From Aphanomyces cochlioides (Eukaryota > Oomycota > Saprolegniomycetes > Saprolegniales > Verrucalvaceae), in the NCBI GenBank assembly GCA_019828595.1, contig JAHQRK010000010.1:1736001-1800000 (forward strand): a stretch of 64,000 bases of DNA. Direction: 5' to 3'. A program made the position numbers and the translations under genes. The notes under the pieces were generated by a model that saw nothing but the letters and a program-made list of their open reading frames with translations, had not been told where the DNA came from and did not search any database. Shown here in pieces: positions 23,985-36,131 of the stretch. Each line of letters begins with the position of its first letter. Position 1 is the first letter of the stretch.

Positions 23985-25828
23985 CTGCGTCAGGGTGAAG
24001 ATTTGGGTGGTGCTTGTCGGGAAGTTGTCCTGTTGTCATCTTGTCTGTCCCCCTCGCTTAATTAAATTCAAAATTTACTTTATCAAGTGTTGTCAAGATT
24101 AAATAGTTAACTTAATCGAAATAAGTTTACTATTCCATTTAATTTACTTTATCGAAGTAATAGTCGGACTAAATAACTATTGAACTAATTTTTAAAATAG
24201 CTATGTTTTTTTAGCAGGAGTCAGCACAGTCATCTGATCTCATTTAGTTTTTGGTGCACCCGCAAGCTGCTGGTGCGTCTGACCGGTAGAAACTCGTGAT
24301 TTTCCACACGCGACTAGTAGACTAGAGCTGTTCTCGTTAAATTCACTGTTTGTGATTGCACTGGAGGTTGTGATATAACACCAGTGTCTTTACATTCCTT
24401 GAAGGGTGATAATCGAGCTTACAGAGTTGTCGTACAGAAGTCGAGTTTGTGAGATTTATTCTGCTCTACGCTGTGCTGCTTTGCTACTTGTGCCCTTTGG
24501 TTTTTGTGCTCTTTGGTTTTTGTGCCCTTTGGTTTTTTGTGTGCCTGCGCCTGTGGATCTCTTTGGTGTCGAAACATCACCGATTCTTGAAAATATTAAT
24601 TTTAACGGTTCAATTGTGGAAACAAAACATAGTTTATCATGCGTAAGAACAAATATAAATTTTAGCAGGATATAAATATCTACTTTTAAACCCCTACTAG
24701 TATTCAGAAAAAGAAAGCATGTGATTTGCATTCAACTTCATGTCAACCAATGTCGTCTGTTTACAGACCACAAATTATTTTGAAATGTCCGATTTGACTT
24801 GATATTTGTATATATAAAAATACGACTAATTTTAAATCGTAATTTCTTTGTAGCATATGTTGTGTGAGTGAGAAGCATGATTTTATAATATTCTTTTATA
24901 AAAATATTGAGATATTTTGACAAATTAGTTCGACACTTTGAAATAGTCGATTGTGATGTTCATTTTCTTCTTCTCAGCACATATAATATATAAATGAGGA
25001 GCACAATTTTTATTCAAAGTTAACAGGACTAATTTGAATTGTCAGCTAACTGGACCAAATTGCAAACAACGTTACGCCTTGTTTGTTCGTTGACCTCGAC
25101 ATCGTGATTCAAAAGTACGAACAACCCCACGACGTTTCAAAATCCAATCGTGGAACTTCCGGAGGACACCCGTCACTGATTTTCGTTTGTAATTCATTAA
25201 TTTACACAGATTTGTGTTTTCCTCTTCATTTCACTGCAATATATTCCGCTTTTTGCCGACAACACTGGTGCATTCCGAAAAGCAGGAATCCAAATACTAC
25301 TTGCATCGAATCAGATATTAGTAGTGCGCTCGGAATTGTTCTGATGGTATTCATTTGGCTCGATTTCTTGCTGGATGTATTTTTACAGTTTATTCTCCCC
25401 GATTAACCAATTAATTTTTGATAACAATTATCATTGGATGATTATTTACTACTTTAAATTATCCATATAAATTTTCGTCACTTCTCTGAAGCATACTCAT
25501 CTCACAACTCGCAAATAGAGAAGCTTGATGGTATTGTGAAGGTCAATATGCCAAGAATCTTGAAGGAATTTTGTGCAGTTCGATAGAATATGAGTAAAAT
25601 CATGTGAAAGCCCCCATGGTTTAAGTTTTTCCAGAAATTGACGATTAAGTTGTTCATGCAGTTATTCATATGTGAAGTTATTAATCATTCTTATGCCGCA
25701 AGGAGACTGCGCCTAAAGCGTAAGCGGTCTGCAATTGAGAGCTCCAGGCAGATGTGAGTTCTATTTATAGCTTGTGTCCATAATTTCGGTCAAAATATCT
25801 AAGACCAAACTAATTTGACTTCTTTGTC
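23985..25828. other. Long AT-rich intergenic region
   Basis: 1.8 kb with only short frames and no recognisable protein text. It contains a short tandem repeat at 24486-24540 (unit close to GCCCTTTGGTTTTTGTG, three copies). The promoter of F8 lies at the right end. Confidence 0.5.
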
Positions 25829-27057
25829 ATGGATGGAGAGACGTTGGACATCGAAGCGGACCTGCAGTTCTTGATCGCGACCGATGAAGAGCTTCACCGA
25901 GGACTTCTCCGCGTTGTTGATATACTAGAAGATGAAGCCGACGTTGACGAGGCTTGTTCAGTCATCCTGGCGACGTCAAACAGCGGACAAGAGTAAAAAA
26001 AGCGGAGACCGAGTCTCACACGACATCGGAAAAGTCGGTTCCGAAACGATATGCACGCACAAAGTTTGAGTCACGACAACGAGAGGAGCTCAAACGTCTT
26101 CGAGAGGAAGTGAATGCACTGAAGACTCAATTAGATGACGCTTTCCATTCCCACTCGGTGGAATGGAAAGCGTACAAGCTTGCAGCTGAAAAGTCGCTTC
26201 GTGTGACTGCTATTCATGCCATGGCTGACCGTCAGTATGATCGCATGGAGAGTGCTTTCATACGCGCTGGTCTAAACGATCAAACTGAAGATTTGTTCCG
26301 TGCGCAGTTCTTGCCGCAGCCAAATGGCACGACCGTGTACGAATCGGTGAATCGCGTGACTGTCACGGCTCCATTTCGTTTGCTTGGCGCTAGCATCTGG
26401 CAGGCATTTAGCAGCTTGAAATCCAGAGTTGTCCCGTGACTTGACCGAGGTTGGATCATCGTCATGTGTGATTGAGATTATTTCTGGAGTAGACGTTGGA
26501 AGTCATCGATCCATGTACAGTCTACTCGCGCAAGCAAACGCTGGCTACAGGCAATGCCAAAGTGGCATGGCAGTCCAATATCATTCGGAAATACTTCCCC
26601 GAGAACGATCGCTGTGTCTTTGTGGGCCGCACGGTGCTCGAAGATGAGTTGAGTCCACCGAAACCGACGGATGTCGTGGAAGACAAGTGGGTCTGGTACA
26701 TGCGCGGTGGCATTGGGATTTCCTACCAGGCCTCTTTTGTAGGCTGGAAGTTGTTCCTGTAGATTTATGTCATTGTCGGCTTACTGCTCTCGTCCAAGCC
26801 AACTTTGGCGTCCTCCCTGTGCTGAATCAACGAGGCGACTGCACCAACGATGTGATTGACCTCATCAACGGCTTAGCCATCACTGAAGGGCCTCTCGAGC
26901 CGTCAAATTTCCCCCGTCTGCCTGAAATCACAGCGCAAGATCTCCTGTCGCTTCCGATCCCTCACATGCCGCTCTTCTCGGAAGATGCTCGACATATTCA
27001 ACGGTTTTCAATCGCGTGATCAACGATGCAATCGCGATCGCCCAAGAAACAAACTAG
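25829..27057 (+). pseudogene. F8: M96/START-like pseudogene lacking the coiled-coil half of exon 1
   Basis: Exon 1 starts MDGETLDIEADLQFLIATDEEL, then shifts frame at an A-rich run near 25995. It continues as RYARTKFESRQREELKRLREEVNALK and passes directly into SVEWKAYKLAAEKSLR. The second half of the coiled coil, the KKPR hinge and intron 1 are deleted. Exon 2 is otherwise good (AIHAMADRQYDRME, VTVTAPFRLLGASIWQ). Exon 3 26493-26695 (EVIDPCTVYSRK, VFVGRTVLEDEL, DKWVW) and exon 4 from 26743 follow. A late frameshift near 27000 precedes the native ending NRVINDAIAIAQ, with TAG at 27055-27057. Same subtype as F9 and F10; tail-to-tail with F9. Confidence 0.8.
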
Positions 27058-27236
27058 TCGACAGTCCAAACTTCCCCCCCTTGGCTCGAGTCTCTTGTGT
27101 TTCCAAGCCATTGCGGGAATGTTTCCAATGTATCACAGCCACGAGTTTATCCTCGAGATTCTCCAGCGCCACGAATCCTGACATGCCGCTCTGCAATGAA
27201 ATCGCCCAAGACTATCGTCATGTGCAATTAGAGTTA

Positions 27237-28653
27237 TCATTTATCGAGAGAATCGCTGCAAGCTTGGGCCGCGACGATCGCGTCGTTTATCGTTCGGCTA
27301 AAGAGTGCCTGGACTCGCCTCGCACCTTCCGAGATCTTGGCGATGTGTGGCATGGAAGGGGCTGGAGTTTCCTGGCCCATGATGGTCGGCAGCCGTGGAA
27401 AACTCACAGGCTGTGGCGGCTCTTGAGTGATTACAAGTCCATTCATGAGCTCACTCAACTCGTTTGCGCTCGCGCCGCCATCCTCGGTGGGGAAAATATG
27501 CCCCAAATTGACTTGGACAAGTGCTGTAATGCGGCATCGTCGTATATCCACCGGCACGACTTGAATCCTGCAACGCACGTCATCTTTGTCATGTTTGGCG
27601 CATGCGACGTACCAGATCCACTTGTCTTCAACGACATCAGTCGGCTTGGGCGGATGGATTGCATCCTCAAGGACCGTCCGGCCGATGAAAGCGCATCGAT
27701 CGGTCTGGGGATAGTACTTGCGAATGAGGTTGGATTGCCATGGCGTCGCGCTGTCGTCTTTGGCAAAGATGCGCGAGTAGACCGTGCATGAGTCGATCAC
27801 TTCAAGGCTCTACGCGACTATGACTTCCCTCAGAGGGGTGTAAGGTCTGGAGGCAACGTCGATGCTTGACTCGAGCTAAAGACCTTCCAGATGCTGGCAC
27901 CGATCATTTGAAATGGCGCCGTGACTGTCATGTGATTCACGAGCTCGTAGACGGTCGTTCCATTTGACTGCGGGATGAGCTGCGCGCGGAATAAATCCTC
28001 CGTTTGATGCAAGACGCCCGCGCGGAGGAAAGCATGGTCCATTTTGGTGTACTGTCGGTCCTGAATCGCAGCGACGCGGAGGGAATATTGCGCCGCGAGC
28101 TTGTAAGCTTTCCATTCCTCTGACCGCATATCCATGTTGCCAAAGCGAGGTTTCTTGGACAAGACTTTCTGCATGTACTCGATGAACGTGGCTTGCTCGG
28201 CGACGGCGTCGCGAAGTGTTTCGTTTTCCTTCACGGTTTTGACTTTCTCCATGCGCTCGACATTCGCCGTGCGTTTCCAATAGGATGCGTCACCGCTCTC
28301 TTGGGATGCTGCCTTCTGCGAGTCCAACTTGGATTTCAGAGCTTGGACTTCGTCGCGGAGACGCTTCAATTCATCCTTTTGTCGCGCTTCAAATTGCGAT
28401 CGCGCTTTCCGCTTTGGCTGGGGACGCTCGGCGCTCTCGTCGTTGGAATCCGTTTCCGTGCATGCCGTCGCAGTGGTGTTTGCCAACTCGTAACCTTTGC
28501 CAGAAGAAGCGAGAATGACTGAGCACGCGTCGTCTACATCCGAGTCTGGCGCTTCCAAGATATCACAGACTTGGAGCAGCCTTCGTGGAGCTGGTCGTCA
28601 TGCGCAAAGAGGAATTGCAGGTCCGCTTCAATGTCCCAGTCGTCAACGCTCAT
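27237..28653 (-). pseudogene. F9: M96/START-like gene, frameshifted N-terminus, intron 1 lost
   Basis: Starts at ATG 28653 (MSVDDWDIEADLQFLFAHDDQL). A one-base loss near 28592 shifts the frame before LLQVCDILEAPDSDVDDACS; from there the frame is open to 27830. The hinge KKPRFG is followed directly by NMDMRSEEWKAYKLAA, so intron 1 is precisely absent. The AIHAIADRQ motif has lost three residues (AAIQDRQY). The exon 2 donor is unclear. Exon 3 is 27809-27613 (EVIDSCTVYSRI, CAFIGRTVLEDAI, DKWIW) and exon 4 is 27567-27237, with a 45-nt stop-free intron between. The rest is well preserved. Confidence 0.8.
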
Positions 28654-29801
28654 CGGAATCGTCTCGAATGTAGTCAAAATAGCTTGTGACTGCGAGTTAC
28701 ATCAGAGTGACTCGCGCCTGGCTGGCGAGATGGAGGACCTCTCATTTGCATTATCTCTGCTCTGTACACACTGCAAATCATGAAGACAATGCCAAGACTA
28801 TCTCCAGATGTAGCTACAGCATTCCTCTCGTTGTCCTAGTCGCGATTCTCGCCGAGTCAGCCTGTCGATGCTGGTGACATGGACAACTTGCCGTCCCCCC
28901 ATGGCGCTGCTCATGTCGAAGCGGGCTAGCCCTCGCCATTGTCGTCAGGGTAGAGAAGCCGTGTGAATAGTGATGCAGTCACTGCTTGGATGGCTCCAAA
29001 GTTGTTTGTAGAGCTAAAGTCGAGCCCCCGTCTGGTTCCCCCACTGGTCTGCATGTGTTGCGCTGGAGACGAACGGCATCGACCATGTGACTCCATGCGT
29101 GGGACGCAACGATTGTCATCGCCACGGCAAGCGGCCGCGGTCGTCCTATCACGCAATGTCTGCAATCTCAAGATTCCTCTTTGGATAGAAAAGATTGTTC
29201 CGTCATGCCTTGCGTCTGTCGGTCGTCAGCACGGCACCCAATGCTTCCACCGACCAGCGACCACGGTGGAAATAGTATACGATGCCTGCTACAAATGCCA
29301 AGTTGATCGTCGCGACAAAATTCCAACTGCGGCGCCGACGTGAAAGGCCATGAGGATTGAGCCTTCCTCTAGAGCTGAACGGAGCAGAGTGCGTTGCGAA
29401 AAGCCACTGGATGACTCGTTTCGGCTTTGTCGTGTGGTCGCTGTCGTGTCGGTGGTGAAACAGGCGCCATCATAGGAGGTGTCACTCCATCCACTTGGAC
29501 GCAATACACTGTTGGACACGGAATCATCCTTGCAATGGGAGCGCTGCGCTTGACAAAGGATTGAAGATGCAGTCCCGCTTGGAATCGGCGAACTAATCGT
29601 CTCAAGAACGAATAATGTCCACTCATAGACGTGGAACTTGCAACTGACTCACGGCGAGAAAAGTCACATCGATTCAATCAAGATGGACGGCATACGGCGC
29701 GCGTGATGGGATCGATCAACGCTCCCAGGAGCCGAGACCTCGAGATCGCGAGCCACACATCCACTTTCGATTCCGAGTATAAACAAGCAGAGCGGACTGG
29801 C
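28654..29801. other. Divergent region F9/F10, no gene recognised
   Basis: F9 and F10 diverge from here. Frames of 100-126 codons occur on both strands, but none shows domain text. The frame of F10 is open upstream to 29631, without family signal. Confidence 0.4.
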
Positions 29802-31260
29802 ATGACGGATGCCGCGCATTGGGACATTGAAGCCGACCTGCAATTCCTCAACGCCCACGACGAGCAACTCCACCAAGGACTGATATGGGCTTGTGATATC
29901 CTCGAAGACGACAACGACGTTGAAGATGCGTGCTCGGCCATTTTGTCGACTGCTGGCGACGACAACGATCTATCAAGCGGAGCATCGACGGCGACGGAAC
30001 CTGATGAAGTCCCAGAGACCCCTCGGCCGAAGCGAAAAGCGCGCTCGACGTTTGAACTGCGGCAAAAGGAAGAGCTGAAGCGTCTTCGTGACGAAGTCAA
30101 CGAATTGAAAGGGCATTTGGACTCCCACAAGGCGGCGGCACATTAACCTGCCGTGGTGTCGTTTTGGAAATGTACGGCCCACAACGAACGCATCGACAAA
30201 GTCAAATCGCTCAAGGAGAACGAATCGCTGCGGGAAGCGGTCGCCGAGCAAGCCACGTTCATCGAGCAAATGCAAAGAGTGTTCTTCAAGAAACCTCGCT
30301 CCGCGGTCAGTGCGCGCTGCTGTACATTGCTTGTCTGATGCTTCGTATGCAGAACCATCCTGACGTCCACTCGGAGGAGTGGAAAGCTTACAAATTGCAA
30401 GAGTCGCTCCGCGCTGCCGCGATCCACGCCATGGCGGACCGTCAGTACAACCGCATGAACCATGCGTTCCTCCGCGCGGACGTGCTCAAGCAAGATGATG
30501 ACTTTTTCCGCGCACGGCTATTGCCGCAATCCAATGGCTCAACCGTCTACGAGTTGGTGAATCACATGACCGTCGCCGCCCCCTTTCGAATGCTCGGCGC
30601 AAGTATTTAGCAAGCCTTTGGCACTGGCAAGTCGCCATCGTCGCGCCCGGGCTGTCGGAGGTACCGAGCACTGTGGAATGCCTAACCTGACTGTCTTGTA
30701 GATCGTCGAAGAGCTCGACCCATGCACGGTCTACACGCGCATCATTGCAGAATGCGAAGGCAACGTCGAGTGGCAGTCCAACCTCATTCGCAAATACTAT
30801 CCACGCGCCGACTCGTCTGTCTTTGTCGGCCGCACGGTCCTCGAGGACGCCGTGAATCCTCCCAAAGCCACAGACATGGTCGAGGACAAATGGATATGGT
30901 AAGCTCTTGGATAGCCAGCGAGCTGGAACCTGACGCGCATCGATGTAGGATTCAAGTCGTGCCCGTCGACAAAAGCCACGCTCGCATTACGACGCTCGTC
31001 CAGATCGATTTTGGTTTTTTCTCCCCTGCCACGGACGACGGGAATGCAAATGAGCTCGCGGACTTTATGAAGGGCCTTGCCATCTCGGAGAGTTCCCCCC
31101 ACGCAGTCGATTTCCCCGCATGCCAGCATTCATGAGTCAAGACACCCCCGCGCTTCCCCTACGCCAACGCATGATCTGTGAAGGCGCTCGACGCATCCAG
31201 CTCGTCTTCCGACGCATTCTCAACGAAGCTGTCGAGGCCGCTCAAGCCACGAAAAATTAG
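29802..31260 (+). pseudogene. F10: M96/START-like pseudogene with two nonsense codons and a frameshift
   Basis: Exon 1 29802-30305 (AHWDIEADLQFLNAHDEQL; RKARSTFELRQKEELKRLRDEV). TAA at 30144-30146 interrupts the coiled coil, after which SFWKCTAHNERIDK to FFKKPRSA continues in the same frame. Intron 1 is 30306-30352. Exon 2 from 30353 lacks two residues of YKLAAQ and has TAG at 30608-30610 in place of the Trp codon of GASIWQAF. Exon 3 30702-30898 (EELDPCTVY, SSVFVGRTVLEDAV, DKWIW) and exon 4 from 30949. A missing C near 31118 shifts the frame before the native end, TAG 31258-31260. It keeps intron 1, unlike its close relative F9. Confidence 0.85.
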
Positions 31261-31450
31261 TCGACTTGACATCACTTTCAACATTTTGTGTTGATGCCTG
31301 CCCATGACGGCCATAGGATGCGGTAGAACACGCTGGTCGACTGCGTAACTCATCAATGGATGACGCTGTTCCAGCTGATCCACTGCGTAACTAAACATGC
31401 TTGGCATCGACGAGAGAGTTGGTAACATTTCCGAGCGTGTGGAAGAAACA

Positions 31451-32854
31451 TCAATCTTTTTCACCCACGGGTTGGACGTCGGGCGAGTGATAGGTTGCGA
31501 CGGCGTCGTTGATGTGATCTTTGAGCATCGCAAGGAATCGTCGGCCACGATCAGCAAAGACTTGCATGTTTGCCAGCGGGACTTGACGCATCTCCATCTC
31601 GCCAGTTGGCGGGAGGAGACCTTGCTCACGTGGACTTTTGAAGCAGACATGGCGCATCAACGTCACAATCGCAGCCGAAGTGTCGTCGACATTCGCCCGA
31701 CTGTTGGCGTCGTCTGGATTCCAGAGAACGTGCTGCACGATGGTCAATCGACATTTCGACGGATTGCCTTCGACAGCACTCGCTGTCAACCTGAAAAAAG
31801 TTGAATTTGGTGACAGGACGCTTCGTACCATACGCAGCGGTCTTCGACAGCGCCAAACGTCATGTGAGGAACGGCAGCGTCCTCGACAACTGTCCGGGAG
31901 ACGATCACATGACGCTCGGGCTCGACGTAATACTTGCGAATCATGGTGGAGGAAGCGGCGGCGTCTCCAGTCTGGCGTAGACTGTGAACGGATCCATGTG
32001 CTCAATTGTCTACAAGGTGAAGTGACGAGCGCAATATCCTCGCAGCGTGCCTCGATGGCGCCGATAGGAAGGTCTGGAGATGTTTCGCCGTCAAAGACTT
32101 GCCAAGCAGCCATGCCGACCACGCTGAATGGCGCAGCAAGGGTCATGTGATGAACCATTTCAACGAGAAACGACGAGCTGCTTTTTTGGCGCGTGGGATT
32201 GCTCGAACGTGGAAGAGATCGGCGGCTCGATGCATGACGTCTGCTTGGATGAAAACACTTTGCATGCGGATATACTGTCGGTCGGCAATGGCATGGATGG
32301 CGGTATATCGAAGCGATGCTTGGGCGGCAAGTTTGTACGCAGTCCAGTCGTCCGTGTCGAGGCGCGATGTCTACACAGTTGGTGAATATTCCCAGCAAGA
32401 TCGGTTGGCAGTGTACTTGGGGTTTCTTTTGGAAGACTCGTTCCATTTGCTCAAGGAAGGTCAGTTGTTCATGCAGCGCTTCCTTGAGCTGTCTGTTTTC
32501 CAACATGGCTTTGTTCTTGCTCATGCATTCAAGTTGCGCCGTGCGTTCCCACTTGGACACTGGTCTCGACGGCATTCGGTTCTTTTTCGCTGTCAACTCT
32601 TCTTGGAGCTTTGTTACTTGTCGCTTCAAGCGCATAATCTCATCGCGCTGACGGAGATACGAATGCGTTGGTGCTTTTCTCCTCCTCGTCCTAAGCGACA
32701 CAGATCGCTCCACAGCATCAGCCGAATTGGAGTCTTCCAGATCGTTTGGTTCGTCTCCAAAGAGGTCATTCACGTGGCCTAGCTCAAACAGGAGAGTTTC
32801 ATCTGAAGCAATCAAGCTCGACACATCGTCCAGCAAGTCGGTCGCCGGCGCCAT
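31451..32854 (-). pseudogene. F11: M96/START-like pseudogene with frameshifts in exons 2 and 3
   Basis: Exons 32854-32417, 32370-32051, 32009-31829 and 31790-31451. Exon 1 is intact (DDVSSLIASDETLLFEL; TRRRKAPTHSYLRQRDEIMRLKRQ; QKKPQ). Exon 2 (DDWTAYKLAAQ, AIHAIADRQYIRMQ) shifts frame in an A-run near 32195, before FLVEMVHHMTLAAPF. Its 3' splice partner begins GC rather than GT. Exon 3 shifts again near 31963 (YARLET|AAASSTMIRKYYVEPERHVIVSR). Exon 4 is clean: NPSKCRLTIVQHVLW to FADRGRRFLAMLKDHINDAV. The exon-4 pattern places it with F12-F18, not with F8-F10. Confidence 0.8.
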
Positions 32855-33625
32855 GCCGAGATTTGGAAGAGTTCAAATTATTTGAATAATTTGACTAAAT
32901 TTAGTCAAAATAGTTGCTAGTCAAAGTTGTGACCAGTGACTATTGAAGACAAAGTTTCCTCACGTCTTCTCTCCTTCAGTGGGAAGTTGCTCATGCATTG
33001 GAGTGCCGCTTGGATCCATATTCTAGCAATCTACAACAGCTAGGAAGCTCGTGTCCGAGAGATTTAATGAACCAGCGCCCGGGGGAAAATTCGAGCTTGG
33101 TATTGACTGCCCCCAGTGGATTTTGCGGACAAGGAGGCTGCAAGTCTCGTTGCGATGTAGCCACAGGAGTTGAGAGCGCCAAGCGTCCGTGTACAAGTGG
33201 ATAAATGGTCAACTTGATGTGTTTGTGTGATGCGAACGCTTGGGAATGAAGTTTCGTCAGGCCTGTGAAGTTCAAAGTCAACGTCAACGTTTGTCGGGGC
33301 ATGAAGGCTGCTTGGAACACTTGGACTTTGCACAGGATCATGGGGTTATCAATACCGTCCGTTTGGGCAAAGCGAAAGCGAGCTCCGTCAATTTTTCGAA
33401 TTGAGCGATAAAATTTTGAGAGTGTATTTCAATTATCAAGTTTGCGCGCTGTACAAAATATTACGCCCATTGAGTGAGAAATGATTGAGAAAACCAAGGT
33501 CAAAGTCTTGATATTTGTATGGTAATTGTCGAAAAAAGGATGAAAAAATATCGAAAAACGACTTTTCATGATTTAAACATCGGTCATTTAAAAAACATTC
33601 AATGCGATATTTTTATTGTTCAACA
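32855..33625. other. Intergenic, no gene recognised
   Basis: Upstream of F11 and downstream of the 33.6-35.8 kb transposase. A 116-codon minus frame (33341-32991) has no recognisable text. The left end of the transposon must lie near the right part of this interval, but I could not find terminal repeats. Confidence 0.4.
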
Positions 33626-35814
33626 TTACAAGTCAACGACAGTGCAAGAATTGGTTTGGTTCGTGTCAAGAGCGTGGCGACTTTGTGAAGCTTGAATGGC
33701 CAAGTTCCTGCCGAGTTCAGCGTCAGGATGAAGCCAATGGCTCTCAAAGGAAATCTTCTCTGTTCGTTTGCCTCCCCGTGCATCTGGCGTTGGTGTGCGA
33801 CGAACGCCGCTCCGATTGCCAACCCCTGGCACTACAGCTCCCCGTGCAGCAATCACTGACAAGAGGTGCGATCCGAAACATTTGGAAATATCCTCAACAA
33901 TTCTTCGTCCTAAAGGAACTCCTGCGTCAGGGCCAAGTGAGGGATCAAGAAGTCGAAGGTAAGCTTTATCCATTTGTTTTGGAGTCGACGAACAGAATTT
34001 CTTAGGCGATCCTTGAGGAAGATGGGATGTCCATAAACGATGCAAATCGAACGCATCGTGGACATCTTTATTGAGCGACGAGTCCCAGCACATGAACTCA
34101 GGACTATTTCCCACTGGGCGACCGGCAAATACAGTTCCGTCGTTCAGACCCAATATAGGTAAAAGCCATTTTGAATAATATCCTTTTTGTTTCATCCATT
34201 TGATCGTTGATTTGCATGTCAATTGAGGCAACGCATCGTTATGAAAATACCAATCGTCTGCGTGAATTGTGTTTCGCATGACAGCTCGAGATTCTTTCAC
34301 AATGTGCTCAATTAGCTCAGTAATGCAGCAATGTTGTTTCATTGTCGTTGTTTGTGCAATTTTTAATTTCCAAGAAGCTCCATAGAGCGATTCGTACGGA
34401 TTATCAGCTTTGCGATGGTCAATCACAGGACAGAAACCAGGCTTTGCTGAAGCGCACAGAAGTTGGAGTTGTTTGAATTTAAATGTGTCCATGATTGAGT
34501 TATCACCTAGATGAGCCATCTTAAATTGATAGACCTGGATGATTCCAATGGAGTTTAACTTTTTCTCCGTGGCTTTACCAACACCAGGCAGGATTGAAAT
34601 GTAGTCCATATCGTAAATATCTATTGCAATGTACATTATCACCTTGCGAGACATCAACCAGATTTACCTTTATTATTCAGACGACCTGAAACAACCCATG
34701 GCGCGCCCCCGAAAACAATCTTCTTTACACGATCAATTTCAAAGTTCAGATATTTTGTATAATCATCAATAGGTCGAATACAACGTTCACTGTAAACAAA
34801 AGGATGACAACGAGTTCCAACTTGCCGGCCGTCAGAAAATTTCACAATTGCACAACCAAAGGAGAATCGAGCTTCACCAGGAAATTTAACATTAAGATAA
34901 GATTTTTTTGGCAAAAGATCTCCATCATTACAGATTCGTCCATAAATACCTCTTTTAAATTGTACTTGAGTTTTCTTTCCACCGATTGCATGATGTCCAA
35001 TTTCAACTTTTCGATGTGTTTCATCCCAATGAACAATTTGTGATAAGTCTAGCCTTCCAGTTTTAGATAAATCAAACATGTCAGGACAAGGACCCATTTC
35101 ATCAATATTCCATTTCCATATTCCTAGTCGGACAGCTAGCTGTCTAGAATAATTAAACCGAGCATTTGCCCATGAACTTGAAGGGTCACTGTGTCCTTGC
35201 TTTTGGCGTGGAATTGAAGATATAATTGGATTTAACCGTTGACAAGCAGAGTAAATAGCAGAGATTCCAATTGTTTCAGCCCCAGATTGTACACGGGAGA
35301 TATTGACGGCATCAGCAGTTTGGCGGAAACTCGCCCCCAGTTCCATGCAATCGGCAATTAATTGACATTCGAAGGAACCATCCATTATCAATTTATTTGA
35401 ACCACCACGATACAATGATTGACCAGTGTATGCAAGGCCTGCATTAATACATGAGATATAGTCCATAAGAGTAAATATAACAGAGTTTCTTGAGCCAGGA
35501 GGAACTTTAAAGGCTTGCATAATTTGATAAATTGTACCCTTCTCAACAAACCAATCGCTAACTGGAGGAGAACCAAGGACATGAGAATAATAGACAGTGT
35601 ATGAGAGACGAAGATGACCAGGATGAACAGTAGAATCAACCTGCTTAGAATTTACACAATTTAGATTGTTTTGGTGTAATGGAGCAGTTCCAATTCGACA
35701 AGACGACGGCACTAGAGATTGTGGCTTCAGTAATTCGGCACCTGTATCAACAATGTCATTGCGACGTTTTTTTCGCTGGTAAGCCAAGCCTCTGCCACGG
35801 GACTTCTTTGGCAT
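33626..35814 (-). CDS. DDE-type transposase of unassigned family, apparently intact, 713 aa
   Basis: Two exons, 35814-34668 and 34620-33626, joined by a 47-nt GT-AG intron in phase 1; the two long frames otherwise just overlap. The N-terminus is lysine- and arginine-rich (MPKKSRGRGLAYQRKKRR). A helical region holds ELGASFRQTADAVNIS (HTH-like). Likely catalytic Asp in LSQIVHWDETHRK; next acidic block in WYFHNDALPQLT; later NDGTVFAGRPVGNSPEFMCWDSSLNKD. A helix-hairpin-helix motif ILPGVGKATEKKLNSIGI sits at the start of exon 2. Similar proteins occur repeatedly in oomycete genomes in my recollection, but I cannot assign a superfamily. Probably the single gene of a DNA transposon. Confidence 0.7.
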
Positions 35815-36131
35815 GCGAAGTCAATTTGAGTGAATATGAGTGAAGGCTTACGGCGATCATATATCCGGAATTCCGGATAATGTAGTGGATTAAATTGATG
35901 AAATTTAATTGAATGCTTGTGTGGAAAATTTTCAAATGTCAAATGCGTAATATAATTGAAAATTTTTACCCTACCCCTTCGTCAAATCCATTGATTTGCC
36001 ATCTCCTCACACAATTCAAAGCAAAGCGACAATTCGATTGGCCCACGCCGAGCACGTTACTCTTCTCCATGGCGTGGTATTTTTAGAATTTTCAGAAGTG
36101 GAGTCGTTGTCGAGGAGATGCACTTACAAAG
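35815..36131. other. Intergenic
   Basis: Upstream flank of the transposase and 3' flank of F12; AT-rich, no gene seen. Confidence 0.4.

Noticed and set aside
26985..27791. 268-codon plus-strand open frame
   Set aside because: It lies antisense to F9 exons 3 and 4, which carry the conserved family residues.
32099..32782. 227-codon plus-strand open frame
   Set aside because: Antisense to F11 exons 1-2; no recognisable sequence of its own.
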